In this document: in pieces, positions 25,610-33,891 of the stretch
Layout: each line of letters starts with the position of its first letter
Position numbering within the stretch: position 1 is the first letter of the stretch
NCBI GenBank assembly: GCA_041687675.1
Contig: JAWLBM010000032.1
Location: forward strand, 1 to 57,270
Origin: JAWLBM01 sp041687675
GTDB lineage: Bacteria; Pseudomonadota; Alphaproteobacteria; Rhizobiales; Pleomorphomonadaceae
Direction of reading: 5' to 3'
Length of the DNA stretch: 57,270 nt
Program-made: the position numbers and the translations under genes
Notes under the pieces: model-generated
The model's input: the letters and a program-made list of their open reading frames with translations, nothing else
Told to the model about the DNA's origin: nothing
The model's database searches: none

Positions 25610-26626
25610 ATGAAGCATCTGACAGGCGCGGCGCTAGGCGTCCTCGGGCTGGCGCTGGCGGCGACGCCGGCGCTCGCGCTCGACGAGGTCACCTACGGCA
25701 CCAACTGGCTGGCGCAGGCCGAGCACGGCGGCTTCTACCAGGCGGTCGCCGACGGCACCTACGAGAAGTACGGCCTCAAGGTGACGATCCGCCAGGGCGG
25801 CCCGCAGGCCGCCAACCGCTCGCTGCTGATCGCCGGCCAGATCGACTTCTACATGGGCGGCAACATGATGGAGTCCTTCGACGCGGTGAAGCAGGAGATC
25901 CCGACGATCACCGTCGCGGCGATCTTCCAGAAGGACCCGCAGATCCTCATGGCCCACCCGGACCAGGGGATCGAGACCTTCGCGGACCTCGCCAAGCTGC
26001 CGACCATCTTCCTCGGCAAGGACCTCTTCATCACCGGCTTCCAGTGGATGAAGCAGGCCTTCCCCGGCTTCCGCGACGAGCAGTACAAGCCCTACACCTT
26101 CAACCCGGCGCCCTTCATCGCCGACCCGCAGTCGGCCCAGCAGGGCTACCTCACCTCCGAGCCCTTCGCGGTCGAGCAGCAGGCCGGCTGGAAGCCGAAG
26201 GTGTTCCTGCTCGCGGACGAGGGGTTCGACACCTATTCGACCACCATCGAGGCGCAGAAGTCGCTGGTGGAGGAGAACCCGGACCTCGTCCAGCGCTTCG
26301 TCGACGCCTCGATCATCGGCTGGTACAACTACCTTCATGGCGACAACGCTGCCGCCAACGCGCTGATCAAGACCGACAACCCGGAAATGACCGACGAGCA
26401 GATCGCCTTCTCGATCCAGCAGATGAAGGACTACGGCATCGTCGAGTCCGGCGCCGCGCTGGACAAGGGCATCGGCTGCATGACGCCGGAGCAGCACAAG
26501 TCCTTCTACGACAAGATGGTGGCGGTCGGCGTGGTCGATGCCTCGGTCGACGTCGAGAAGGCCTTCACGCTGGACTTCGTCTGCAAGGGCATCGGCCTCG
26601 ACGTGAAGAAGGCGCTCGGCGGCTGA
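25610..26626 (+). CDS. ABC transporter substrate-binding protein, NMT1/THI5-like
   Basis: A 338-residue periplasmic binding protein with a Sec signal (LTGAALGVLGLALAATPALAL). The fold is of the NMT1/SsuA/ThiY group: VTYGTNWLAQAEHGGFYQAVADGTYEKYGL near the N-terminus, GGPQAANRSLLIAGQIDF, then RFVDASIIGWYNYL. Family ligands include pyrimidines (hydroxymethyl- and formylamino-pyrimidines), riboflavin, sulfonates and nitrate. The cytosine deaminase in the same operon makes a pyrimidine-like ligand the best guess. A short hairpin spans its stop codon. Confidence 0.9.
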   Translation: MKHLTGAALGVLGLALAATPALALDEVTYGTNWLAQAEHGGFYQAVADGTYEKYGLKVTIRQGGPQAANRSLLIAGQIDFYMGGNMMESFDAVKQEIPTITVAAIFQKDPQILMAHPDQGIETFADLAKLPTIFLGKDLFITGFQWMKQAFPGFRDEQYKPYTFNPAPFIADPQSAQQGYLTSEPFAVEQQAGWKPKVFLLADEGFDTYSTTIEAQKSLVEENPDLVQRFVDASIIGWYNYLHGDNAAANALIKTDNPEMTDEQIAFSIQQMKDYGIVESGAALDKGIGCMTPEQHKSFYDKMVAVGVVDASVDVEKAFTLDFVCKGIGLDVKKALGG

Positions 26627-26633
26627 GCCGCCG
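26617..26633 (+). terminator. Hairpin spanning the binding-protein stop codon
   Basis: CGGCGGC-TGA-GCCGCCG, a perfect 7-bp stem whose loop is the stop codon. No T tract follows and the ATPase gene continues 113 bp downstream, so it may protect the 3' end of the binding-protein message or attenuate read-through. Confidence 0.35.
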
Positions 26634-26740
26634 GCGACCGGCCGCCGGACCGCCGGGCCGTCCGTAGGGGCGCCCGGCGGCGCCGCCTTCGACACCGCGG
26701 CGGGACGCTTCGAGCGCCCGCCGCCGCCCCTGGACCGTTC

Positions 26741-27556
26741 ATGACCGCCGACCTCGACGCCGCCCGCCCGATCGCCTCCCAGAGCCGCCCGATCGTGCGG
26801 CTGGAGCGGGTGGGCAAGACCTTCTCCAACGGCACCGTGGCCCTCGCCGGGCTCGACCTCACGGTCGGCCAGGGCGAGTTCCTGAGCCTGCTCGGGCCGT
26901 CCGGCTGCGGCAAGTCGACGGCGCTGCGCATCCTCGCCGGCCTCGCCGCGCCGACCTCCGGCGAGGTGCGCTGGATCGGACGGGACGACGGCGAGGGCGC
27001 GCGGCCGGAGATCGGCTTCGTCTTCCAGGAGCCGACGCTGATGCCCTGGGCGACGGTGTTCTCCAACGTCTGGCTGCCGCTGCGGCTGAAGGGCCGCCCG
27101 AAGGCCGAGACCCGCGACGCGGTGATGGGCGCGCTGGAGATGGTCGGCCTCGCCCCGTTCGCGGCGAGCTACCCGCGGGAGCTCTCCGGCGGCATGAAGA
27201 TGCGCGTCTCGATCGCCCGGGCGCTGGTCACCGGGGCGAAGCTGATGCTGATGGACGAGCCCTTCGCCGCCCTCGACGAGATCACCCGCTTCAAGCTCAA
27301 CAACGACATCCTCAGGCTGCGCGAGCAGCTCGGCTGGACGGTGCTGTTCGTCACCCACTCGGTCTACGAGAGCGTCTACCTCTCCAGCCGGATCGTGGTG
27401 ATGGCGGCGCGGCCCGGGAGGGTGGTGGCCGACGTGCGCGTCGACGCGCCCGCGGTGCGCGACGAGGAGTTCCGCACCACCGATCTCTACAACCGCACCT
27501 GCCGGGAGGTCTCCGCCTCGCTGCACCAGGCGATGGGGGCGCACGACCACCTATGA
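26741..27556 (+). CDS. ABC transporter ATPase (SsuB/TauB/ThiZ-like)
   Basis: A 271-residue importer ATPase. Walker A GPSGCGKST at 52-60, Q-loop GFVFQEPTLMPWATVFSNV, signature LSGGMKMRVSIARAL, Walker B LMLMDEPFAALDE and H-loop VTHSVYESV are all intact. EPTLMPWATV is typical of the nitrate/sulfonate/pyrimidine group. No gene of its own promoter type is visible in the 113-bp gap. The stop codon overlaps the permease start by 4 bp. Confidence 0.92.
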   Translation: MTADLDAARPIASQSRPIVRLERVGKTFSNGTVALAGLDLTVGQGEFLSLLGPSGCGKSTALRILAGLAAPTSGEVRWIGRDDGEGARPEIGFVFQEPTLMPWATVFSNVWLPLRLKGRPKAETRDAVMGALEMVGLAPFAASYPRELSGGMKMRVSIARALVTGAKLMLMDEPFAALDEITRFKLNNDILRLREQLGWTVLFVTHSVYESVYLSSRIVVMAARPGRVVADVRVDAPAVRDEEFRTTDLYNRTCREVSASLHQAMGAHDHL

Positions 27557-28431
27557 CGCACGCTCCCGACCATGCGGGCGACCGCGCGGCGGACCGGTCC
27601 GGCGACCTCGAGGCGCCGGCGGCGCCGCCGCGCGAGCCGTTCCTCTCCCGCGACCGGCTGCTCCGGGTGGTGGTGCCGCTCGCCATCCTCGCGGCGCTGC
27701 TGCTCCTGTGGGACTGGTACGTGCGGGCGAACGACATCAAGCCGTATATCCTGCCCGGGCCCGGCCTCGTCCTCACGACGCTGGTGGCCGACTTCGGGAC
27801 CCTCTCGGGCGCCCTCTTGGTGACGCTGCAGATCACCTTCCTCGCGCTCTTCCTCGCCCTCATCGGCGGCACCCTGCTCGCCGTCCTGATGACCCAGTCG
27901 CGGCTCTTCGAGCTGGCGCTGTTCCCCTATGCGGTGATCCTGCAGGTGACGCCGATCATCGCCATCGCGCCGCTGATCATCATCTATGTGCGCGACACCC
28001 AGTCGGCGGTGCTGCTCTGCGCCTTCATCGTCACCTTCTTCCCGATCCTGTCGAACACCGTGGCCGGGCTGAAGTCGGTCGACCACAACCTCCTCGACCT
28101 GTTCCAGCTCTACGGCGCCAGCCGCTGGCAGACGCTGCTGCTTCTGAAGATCCCCGCGGCGCAGCCCTATTTCTTCGCCGGCCTGCGGATCGGCGGCGGC
28201 CTGGCGCTGATCGCGGCGGTGGTGGCGGAGTTCGCGGCGGGGTCGGCGGGGGCGGGGTCGGGCCTCGCCTTCCGCATCCTCGAGAGCCAGTACCGGCTCA
28301 ATATCCCGCGGCTCTTCGCCGGGCTGATCCTTCTGTCGGCCACCGGCGTGGTCGTCTTCTGGCTGACCAGCCTCGTCTCCCACCTCGCGCTCCGCCGCTG
28401 GCACGAGAGCGCCCTCACCCGGGAGACCTGA
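27553..28431 (+). CDS. ABC transporter permease (SsuC/TauC/ThiX-like)
   Basis: A 292-residue inner-membrane permease of the BPD_transp_1 type with about six helices. An acidic, Pro-rich N-terminal tail of about 35 residues precedes the first helix. The coupling EAA loop is LDLFQLYGASRWQTLLLLKIPAAQPYFF-like around residue 180-205 (G-A-S-R-W-Q-T is the core). ILPGPGLVLTTL near residue 70 matches this permease class. It starts inside the ATPase stop (ATGA overlap) and is followed 6 bp later by the deaminase. Confidence 0.92.
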   Translation: MTHAPDHAGDRAADRSGDLEAPAAPPREPFLSRDRLLRVVVPLAILAALLLLWDWYVRANDIKPYILPGPGLVLTTLVADFGTLSGALLVTLQITFLALFLALIGGTLLAVLMTQSRLFELALFPYAVILQVTPIIAIAPLIIIYVRDTQSAVLLCAFIVTFFPILSNTVAGLKSVDHNLLDLFQLYGASRWQTLLLLKIPAAQPYFFAGLRIGGGLALIAAVVAEFAAGSAGAGSGLAFRILESQYRLNIPRLFAGLILLSATGVVVFWLTSLVSHLALRRWHESALTRET

Positions 28432-28437
28432 TCGGCG

Positions 28438-29793
28438 ATGCGACAGCCCTTCGACCGCCTCGATCTTGCCGCCGACGCGTTCCTCGTCGCGCGGGCGCGG
28501 GTGCCGGTGGCGGTGCTCGACGACGGCGGCGGCCTCATCCCGGACGGGGAAGGCTTCGTCGACGTCGATGTCTCCGTCGAGCGCGGCAGGATCGCGGCGA
28601 TCCGGCCCGCGGGCGCCGGCGGGCGCGACGGGCGGCAGGTCGTCGACGTCGACCGCGGCATCCTGCTGCCGCTCTTCGTCGACATGCACACCCATCTCGA
28701 CAAGGGCCACATCTGGCCGCGGCGGCCGAACCCGGACGGCTGCTTCATGAGCGCGCTCTCCGGCGTCAGGGAGGACCGGCGCGCCCACTGGTCGGCGGAG
28801 GACGTCGCCCGGCGGATGGCCTTCTCGCTCGCCTCTGCCTTCGCCCACGGCACGCGGGCGATCCGCACCCACATCGATTCCATCCCGCCGCAGGAGGACG
28901 TCTCCTGGCCCGTTTTCGAGGCGATGCGGGCCGAGTGGGCGGGCCGGATCGAGCTGCAGGCGGTGTCGCTGGTGGGACCGGACACGATGATGGAGCCGGA
29001 CCAGCTCGCCATGCTCGCCGCCAAGGTCGCCCGCGCCGGCGGCGTCTTCGGCGGGGCGATCGCGGTCTGGCCGGGGTCGCGCCGGGCGATCGCCAACACG
29101 GTGGTCGCCGCCGCCCGGGCGGGGCTCGACCTCGACCTCCACGTCGACGAGACCGAGGATCCCGCCTCCCGCGCGCTGCTCGACCTTGCCGAGGAGGTGA
29201 TCGCCCAACGCTTCGAGGGCCGCGTCGTCGCCGGCCACTGCTGCTCGCTGGCGGTGCAGGACGGCGACCTGCAGGATCGCACGCTGGACGCCGTCGCACG
29301 GGCGGGCATCGCCGTCGTCTCGCTGCCGATGTGCAACATGTACCTGCAGGACCGCCACCGCGAGGACGACGGGCGGCCCGGGACGCCGTCCCGCACCCCC
29401 CGCTGGCGCGGCGTCACGCTCGTCCACGAGATGGCGGCGCGGGGCATCCCGGTCGCCGTCGCCTCGGACAACACCCGCGATCCCTTCTACGCCTACGGCG
29501 ACCTCGATGGCCTCGAGGTGATGCGGGAGGCGGTGCGGATCTGCCACCTCGACAAGCCCTTCGGCCCGTGGGCCGGCGTGATGTCGACAAGGCCCGCCGA
29601 CATCATCGGCGTGGACCACGGCCGCCTCGGCGCCGGGCGGGCGGCCGACTTCGTCGCCGTCCGCGCGCGCAGCATGACCGAGCTCTTCTCCCGGCCGCAG
29701 TCCGACCGCGCGGTGATCCGCGACGGCCGGCTCTCGCGGGCCGAGCCGCCCGACTACCGCGACCTCGACGACCTCCTCGGAGTGAGCCCATGA
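28438..29793 (+). CDS. Cytosine deaminase-like amidohydrolase
   Basis: A 451-residue amidohydrolase of the cytosine deaminase (CodA) subgroup. Active-site elements: HTHLDKGHIWPRR (HxH with the CodA DKGH), HVDETEDP, VAGHCCSL and ASDNTRDPFYAYGD, the last holding the metal Asp and the D-x-RDPFYxYGD signature of this group. It would deaminate cytosine, isocytosine, 5-methylcytosine or a related heterocycle; the exact substrate cannot be read off. It lies in one transcript with the importer before it and the FAD enzyme after it, whose ATG overlaps its TGA. Confidence 0.88.
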   Translation: MRQPFDRLDLAADAFLVARARVPVAVLDDGGGLIPDGEGFVDVDVSVERGRIAAIRPAGAGGRDGRQVVDVDRGILLPLFVDMHTHLDKGHIWPRRPNPDGCFMSALSGVREDRRAHWSAEDVARRMAFSLASAFAHGTRAIRTHIDSIPPQEDVSWPVFEAMRAEWAGRIELQAVSLVGPDTMMEPDQLAMLAAKVARAGGVFGGAIAVWPGSRRAIANTVVAAARAGLDLDLHVDETEDPASRALLDLAEEVIAQRFEGRVVAGHCCSLAVQDGDLQDRTLDAVARAGIAVVSLPMCNMYLQDRHREDDGRPGTPSRTPRWRGVTLVHEMAARGIPVAVASDNTRDPFYAYGDLDGLEVMREAVRICHLDKPFGPWAGVMSTRPADIIGVDHGRLGAGRAADFVAVRARSMTELFSRPQSDRAVIRDGRLSRAEPPDYRDLDDLLGVSP

Positions 29794-31199
29794 TCGACCT
29801 CGACGCCCTGAAGCGCGACCTCGACGGCATCGCGGTGGAGGACAACCCGGTGCTGGTCCGGCAGAAGAGCCGGGACTTCTTCTGGTATTCGCCAGTGCTG
29901 AAGCGGCAGCTGGAGAACGTCACCGGCGACCTCGTCGTCAGCCCGAAGACGGAAGACGAGGTGGTGCGGGCCGTCGCGAGCGCCTTCCGCCACGGGGTGC
30001 CGATCACCCCGCGCGGGGCGGGGACCGGCAACTACGGCCAGGCGATGCCGCTCTCCGGCGGCATGATCCTGTCGCTCGCCGAGATGACGCGGGTGAAGCA
30101 GGTGCGCCCCGGCGTGGTCGTGGCCGAGGCGGGCGCCATCATGGAGCGGCTCGACGAGGAGGTCCGCGCCGTCTCCGGCCAGGAGCTGCGGCTGCACCCG
30201 TCCACCTACCGCACCGCCACCATCGGCGGCTTCATCGCCGGCGGCTCCGGCGGCGTCGGCTCGATCCGCTGGGGCGGGCTGCGCGACGCGGGCAACATCA
30301 TCCGGCTGCGGGTCGTGACCTGCGAGGAGACGCCGCGGGTGCTCGACCTCACCGGCGACGACCTGCACAAGGTCAGCCACGCCTATGGCACCAACGGCAT
30401 CATCACCGAGGTGGAGGCGCCGCTCGGCCCGGCCTACGACTGGGTCGACGCGATCGTCGGCTTCGACGACCCGGTCACGGCGGCGGAGTTCGCCAACCGG
30501 CTCGGCCGGGCGGACGGGGTGCTGCTGAAGAACCTCGCCGTCGTCGCCGCGCCGGTGCCGCACGACTATTTCCTGCGGCACCAGAAGTTCATCCGCCGCG
30601 ACCAGTCCGTGGTGCTGGTGATGGCCGCCCCCTTCGCCATGGACGCGGTGGCCTCGATCATCGCCCGCGAGCGGCGGGCGAGCCTGCTCTACCGCTCGGA
30701 CCTTGCCACCGAGGCGGAGCGGAAGGGCCTGCCGCCGACCTACGAGCTCGCCTGGAACCACACCACCCTGCGCGGCCTCAGGGTCGATCCGTCGATCACC
30801 TACCTGCAGGTGCTCTACCCGTTCCCGCACCACATCGACCGCTTCGCCGCGATGACGCGGATGTTCGGCGACGAGGTGCCGGGCCACCTCGAGTTCGTCC
30901 GCTTCGACGGCGACATCACCTGCTTCGGCTTGCCGATCGTGCGCTTCACCACCGAGGAGCGGCTCGACGAGATCATGCGGCTGCACGAGGAGAACGGATG
31001 CCCGATCTTCAACCCGCACCGCTACACCCTCGAGGAGGGCGGCATGAAGCAGACCGACGAGGTCCAGCTCGCCTTCAAGCACGAGGCGGACCCGCGGGGC
31101 CTCCTCAACCCGGGCAAGATGATCGCCTGGGAGGATCCCTCCTACGACTTCCGCTCGCAGAAGACCTGGCTGTTCCCCGGCCTGAAGGCCGGCGGCTGA
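29790..31199 (+). CDS. FAD-binding oxidoreductase (GlcD/lactate-dehydrogenase-like)
   Basis: A 469-residue flavoprotein of the PCMH-type FAD-binding family. The FAD site is PRGAGTGNYGQAMPLSGG near residues 72-89, followed by TIGGFIAGGSGGVGSIRWG; the C-terminal HEADPRGLLNPGKM closes the FAD-linked oxidase domain. It has no iron-sulfur domain, so it needs another electron acceptor; the two flavodoxin-fold proteins downstream could serve. It lies 4 bp inside the deaminase stop. The substrate is unknown, possibly a hydroxy acid or heterocycle produced after deamination. Confidence 0.88.
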   Translation: MIDLDALKRDLDGIAVEDNPVLVRQKSRDFFWYSPVLKRQLENVTGDLVVSPKTEDEVVRAVASAFRHGVPITPRGAGTGNYGQAMPLSGGMILSLAEMTRVKQVRPGVVVAEAGAIMERLDEEVRAVSGQELRLHPSTYRTATIGGFIAGGSGGVGSIRWGGLRDAGNIIRLRVVTCEETPRVLDLTGDDLHKVSHAYGTNGIITEVEAPLGPAYDWVDAIVGFDDPVTAAEFANRLGRADGVLLKNLAVVAAPVPHDYFLRHQKFIRRDQSVVLVMAAPFAMDAVASIIARERRASLLYRSDLATEAERKGLPPTYELAWNHTTLRGLRVDPSITYLQVLYPFPHHIDRFAAMTRMFGDEVPGHLEFVRFDGDITCFGLPIVRFTTEERLDEIMRLHEENGCPIFNPHRYTLEEGGMKQTDEVQLAFKHEADPRGLLNPGKMIAWEDPSYDFRSQKTWLFPGLKAGG

Positions 31200-31212
31200 G
31201 GGCGGGGCGGCG

Positions 31213-31791
31213 ATGCGCGTCCTCGTCGTCCACGCCCATCCGGTCCCGGAGAGCTTCAACGGCGCGCTGCACCGGGCCGCAGTGGCGCGGCTCGCGGCGG
31301 CGGGCCACGCGGTCGACGACTGCGACCTCTACGCCGAGGGCTTCGACCCGCGGCTCTCGGCGGACGAGCGCCGCGGCTACCACGCGGTGCCGGACAACCG
31401 GGCGCCGGTGGCGGGCCATGTGGAGCGCCTGCTTGCGGCGGAGGGGCTGGTGCTGGTCTACCCTGTCTGGAACTTCGGCTTCCCGGCGATCCTCAAGGGC
31501 TGGTTCGACCGGGTGTTCCTGCCGGGGGTCTCGTTCCGGCTCGAGGCGGGGCGGGTGAGGCCGTCACTCACCAACATCCGCAGGCTCGCCGCGGTCACCT
31601 CCTACGGCGGGCCGAGGCTCCGCGCGATGCTGGTCGGCGACCCGCCGCGGCGGCTGGTCACCCGGGTGCTGCGCGGCGCCACCGGCTTCGCGCCGACCAG
31701 CTACCTCGCCCACTACGACATGAACCGCTCCACCGACGCGAGCCGGGCCGCCTTCCTCGCCCGCGTCGAGGCGGCGATGGCGCGGTTCTGA
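31213..31791 (+). CDS. NAD(P)H:quinone oxidoreductase-like flavodoxin-fold protein, copy 1
   Basis: A 192-residue flavodoxin-fold protein of the KefF/MdaB/NQO1 type. The phosphate-binding N-terminal motif VVHAHPVPESFNGAL, the YPVWNFGFPAILKGWFDRVF segment (FMN/FAD isoalloxazine contact) and TSYGGP are visible. Probably a two-electron reductase of quinones or other unsaturated compounds. A close paralog begins 4 bp downstream. It follows the FAD oxidase by 13 bp and shares its operon. Confidence 0.88.
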   Translation: MRVLVVHAHPVPESFNGALHRAAVARLAAAGHAVDDCDLYAEGFDPRLSADERRGYHAVPDNRAPVAGHVERLLAAEGLVLVYPVWNFGFPAILKGWFDRVFLPGVSFRLEAGRVRPSLTNIRRLAAVTSYGGPRLRAMLVGDPPRRLVTRVLRGATGFAPTSYLAHYDMNRSTDASRAAFLARVEAAMARF

Positions 31792-31795
31792 GCCG

Positions 31796-32386
31796 ATGCG
31801 GGTGCTTGTCGTCCACTGCCACCCGGTGCCGGACTCCTTCGGCGCGGCCATGCGCGACGCCGCCCTCGCGGGGCTCGCCGAGGCCGGTCACGAGGTGCGC
31901 CTCGTCGACCTCTACGCCGAGCGCTTCCGCCCCGAGATGACCGAGGCGGAACGCCGGCGCTACCACGATGCCGGCCTCAACGAGGCGGGCGTCGAGGCGC
32001 ACATCGGCCACCTGCGCTGGGCCGAGGCGCTGGTGTTCGTCTACCCGACCTGGTGGTACGGGCTGCCGGCGATGCTGAAGGGCTGGCTCGACCGGGTGCT
32101 GGTGCCCCATGTCGCCTTCCTGATGCCGGACGAGACCCACGGCATCCGCGGCAACCTAGGCAACATCCGCCGGATGGTGGTGGTGACGAGTTGCGGGGCG
32201 AGCTGGTGGCTGTCCAAGCTCGTCGGCGAGCCGGGCCGGCGCACGCTGACCCGCGGCCTCAGGGCCATCTGCCACCGCTTCTGCCGGACGCGCTACCTCG
32301 CGCTTTACCGCATGGACACGGCGCCGGAGCCGGCGCGCCGGGCCCATCTCGAGCGGATCCGCCGCACCCTGGCCGCCCTCGGATAG
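31796..32386 (+). CDS. NAD(P)H:quinone oxidoreductase-like flavodoxin-fold protein, copy 2
   Basis: A 196-residue paralog of the preceding gene: VVHCHPVPDSFGAAM, DLYAERFRPEMTEAERRRYH and YPTWWYGLPAMLKGWLDRVL align position by position with it. YPTWWYGLPA matches the canonical NQO motif better than YPVWNFGFPA in copy 1, so the two may have different substrates or form a heterodimer. It is the last gene of the operon and its stop is 5 bp from the convergent glk stop. Confidence 0.88.
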   Translation: MRVLVVHCHPVPDSFGAAMRDAALAGLAEAGHEVRLVDLYAERFRPEMTEAERRRYHDAGLNEAGVEAHIGHLRWAEALVFVYPTWWYGLPAMLKGWLDRVLVPHVAFLMPDETHGIRGNLGNIRRMVVVTSCGASWWLSKLVGEPGRRTLTRGLRAICHRFCRTRYLALYRMDTAPEPARRAHLERIRRTLAALG

Positions 32387-32391
32387 CGGCG

Positions 32392-33414
32392 TCAGCGCAC
32401 CCAGTGGCGGCCTTCGAGGTGGACGCCGAAGCGCGTCGGCGTGCGGGCGAAGTCGACCAGCCCGGCGAGGGCGGGGCGGTCGTGGGTGACCACCGCGGTC
32501 GCCATCTGCCGCATCAGCCCCTCGTGCGGGTACTTGTCCTCGAAGGCGGCGCGGAAGCCGCCCGAGGCGAGCACCCCGGCGATGCGCGGGGCGATCCCGC
32601 CGGCGAGGTAGACGCCGCCCCTGGCGAGGAAGGCGAGGGCGAGGTTGCCGGCGACGCGGCCGAGATGGACGGAGAAGAGCTCCAGCGTCTCCCTCGCCCG
32701 CTGGTCCGAGGCCTCCGCCGCGGCGGTGATCTCGGCGGGGCCGGAAAGGGTCGGCGTCACCCCGTCGGCGGCGCAGATCGCCCGGTGCAGCCGCAGCATC
32801 CCGGAGCCGCAGACGATGGTCTCGCCGGAGACGCGCTCGCCCGGCCGCTCGATGTGTGGCCAGATCTCGCGGTCGCGGGCGGTGACGGCGGCGAGGTCGA
32901 TGTGCCCCCCTTCCCCGGGCACCGGCACCCAGGTATGGGCGGCGTGGACGAGGCCCGCGGCGCCGAGGCCGGTGCCGGGGCCGATCACCACCTTGGTGCC
33001 GTCGTGCGGCGGCAGGTGGCCGCCGATCGGCGCCAGGTCCTCCGGGCCGAGGCCGGGCAGCGCCAGGGCGAGCGCCTCGAAGTCGTTGAAGAGGATCACG
33101 TGGTCGAGGTCGAAGGCCTCGATCAGCTTCCCCGGCTCGACCACCCATGGGCAGTTGGTGAGCGGCGTCCTCTCCGGCCCGATCGGCCCGGCCACGGCGA
33201 ACACCAGCGAGCGCGGGCGGATCGCGGTGCGGTCGATCACCGCCTCGGCGAGGGCGTCGTCGACATTGGCGAAGGCGCTGGTCGCGACCGTGTCGAAGTG
33301 GCGCAATTCCGCATGGGAGTCGGAGAGCACGGCGAACCGCGCGTTGGTGCCGCCGATGTCGGCGAAGAGGACCGGGAACGGCAGGGCCTGGAGGTCGACG
33401 TGCGGACGGGACAT
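32392..33414 (-). CDS. glk: Glucokinase
   Basis: A 340-residue bacterial group B glucokinase that phosphorylates glucose with ATP. The phosphate-1 loop is ADIGGTNARFAVL near residue 18, the catalytic Asp is in ILFNDFEALALAL, the second ATP loop is VVIGPGTGLGAAGL, the glucose contact EGGHIDLA, and VYLAGGIAPRI forms the adenosine motif. Length is normal. It is unlinked functionally to the nucleoside genes, except that the pentose phosphates they release enter central sugar metabolism. It diverges from the BMP importer across a 477-bp gap. Confidence 0.93.
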   Translation of the reverse strand: MSRPHVDLQALPFPVLFADIGGTNARFAVLSDSHAELRHFDTVATSAFANVDDALAEAVIDRTAIRPRSLVFAVAGPIGPERTPLTNCPWVVEPGKLIEAFDLDHVILFNDFEALALALPGLGPEDLAPIGGHLPPHDGTKVVIGPGTGLGAAGLVHAAHTWVPVPGEGGHIDLAAVTARDREIWPHIERPGERVSGETIVCGSGMLRLHRAICAADGVTPTLSGPAEITAAAEASDQRARETLELFSVHLGRVAGNLALAFLARGGVYLAGGIAPRIAGVLASGGFRAAFEDKYPHEGLMRQMATAVVTHDRPALAGLVDFARTPTRFGVHLEGRHWVR

Positions 33415-33891
33415 CTGGGGGTCTCTCGAGGTTCAGCCTTCGGCCGGCGGATCTCCCGGCCCGCGGTCCCGGGCCGCCGGCGAACCCTTCCTTTCATGCT
33501 GCGCGACAGGGGCTCGGGCGGGCATCTCGGGTTCCGTGGCGATCGGATCGGTTCGGGGCGCGGGCCGTACGGCCTCTCCGCCATGGGTCTCCCCCGGGTC
33601 TTAACCTCTTTCCGCGCGGATGACAAAGGCGTGGAGGCAACCGCGGTCGAAAAAATTAGGGGTCCGAATAAAAAATCCTTCGAGTGTTGCGCCGCGTCCA
33701 GAAGCCGCCGCATAGCGGTCTCCGCAAGTTTTTCCATGCGGTCAAAAACGCAGAAAAAGCCGATGCAAAACGATTCGAAGTGTGCTTGGGTATCGGCATT
33801 CGGCGGAGAGCGGGCCGGGACGTCTCGAGAGCCTGCCGCGCCGATCAAGCATGTGCTCCAGACACGGACCTTCCAGAAGGCGAGGAACTCC
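33415..33891. promoter_or_regulatory. AT-rich divergent leader with phased A tracts
   Basis: 477 bp without a supported gene between glk and the nucleoside-binding protein. The part 33600-33790 is far richer in A+T than the rest of the window. It holds A/T tracts starting at 33650, 33670, 33729 (T5), 33744, 33754 and 33767; several are spaced by about 10 or 20 bp, which can bend DNA. CCGCAT (33708) and ATGCGG (33736) form a weak inverted repeat. No known riboswitch consensus was recognised. Confidence 0.45.

Noticed and set aside
27487..29619. 710-codon minus-strand frame opposite the permease and cytosine deaminase
   Set aside because: Antisense shadow of clearly recognised genes; no domain visible.
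33415..33891. Possible purine riboswitch in the leader of the nucleoside operon
   Set aside because: No conserved three-way-junction core or paired loops could be found; the AT-rich region is better explained by A tracts.
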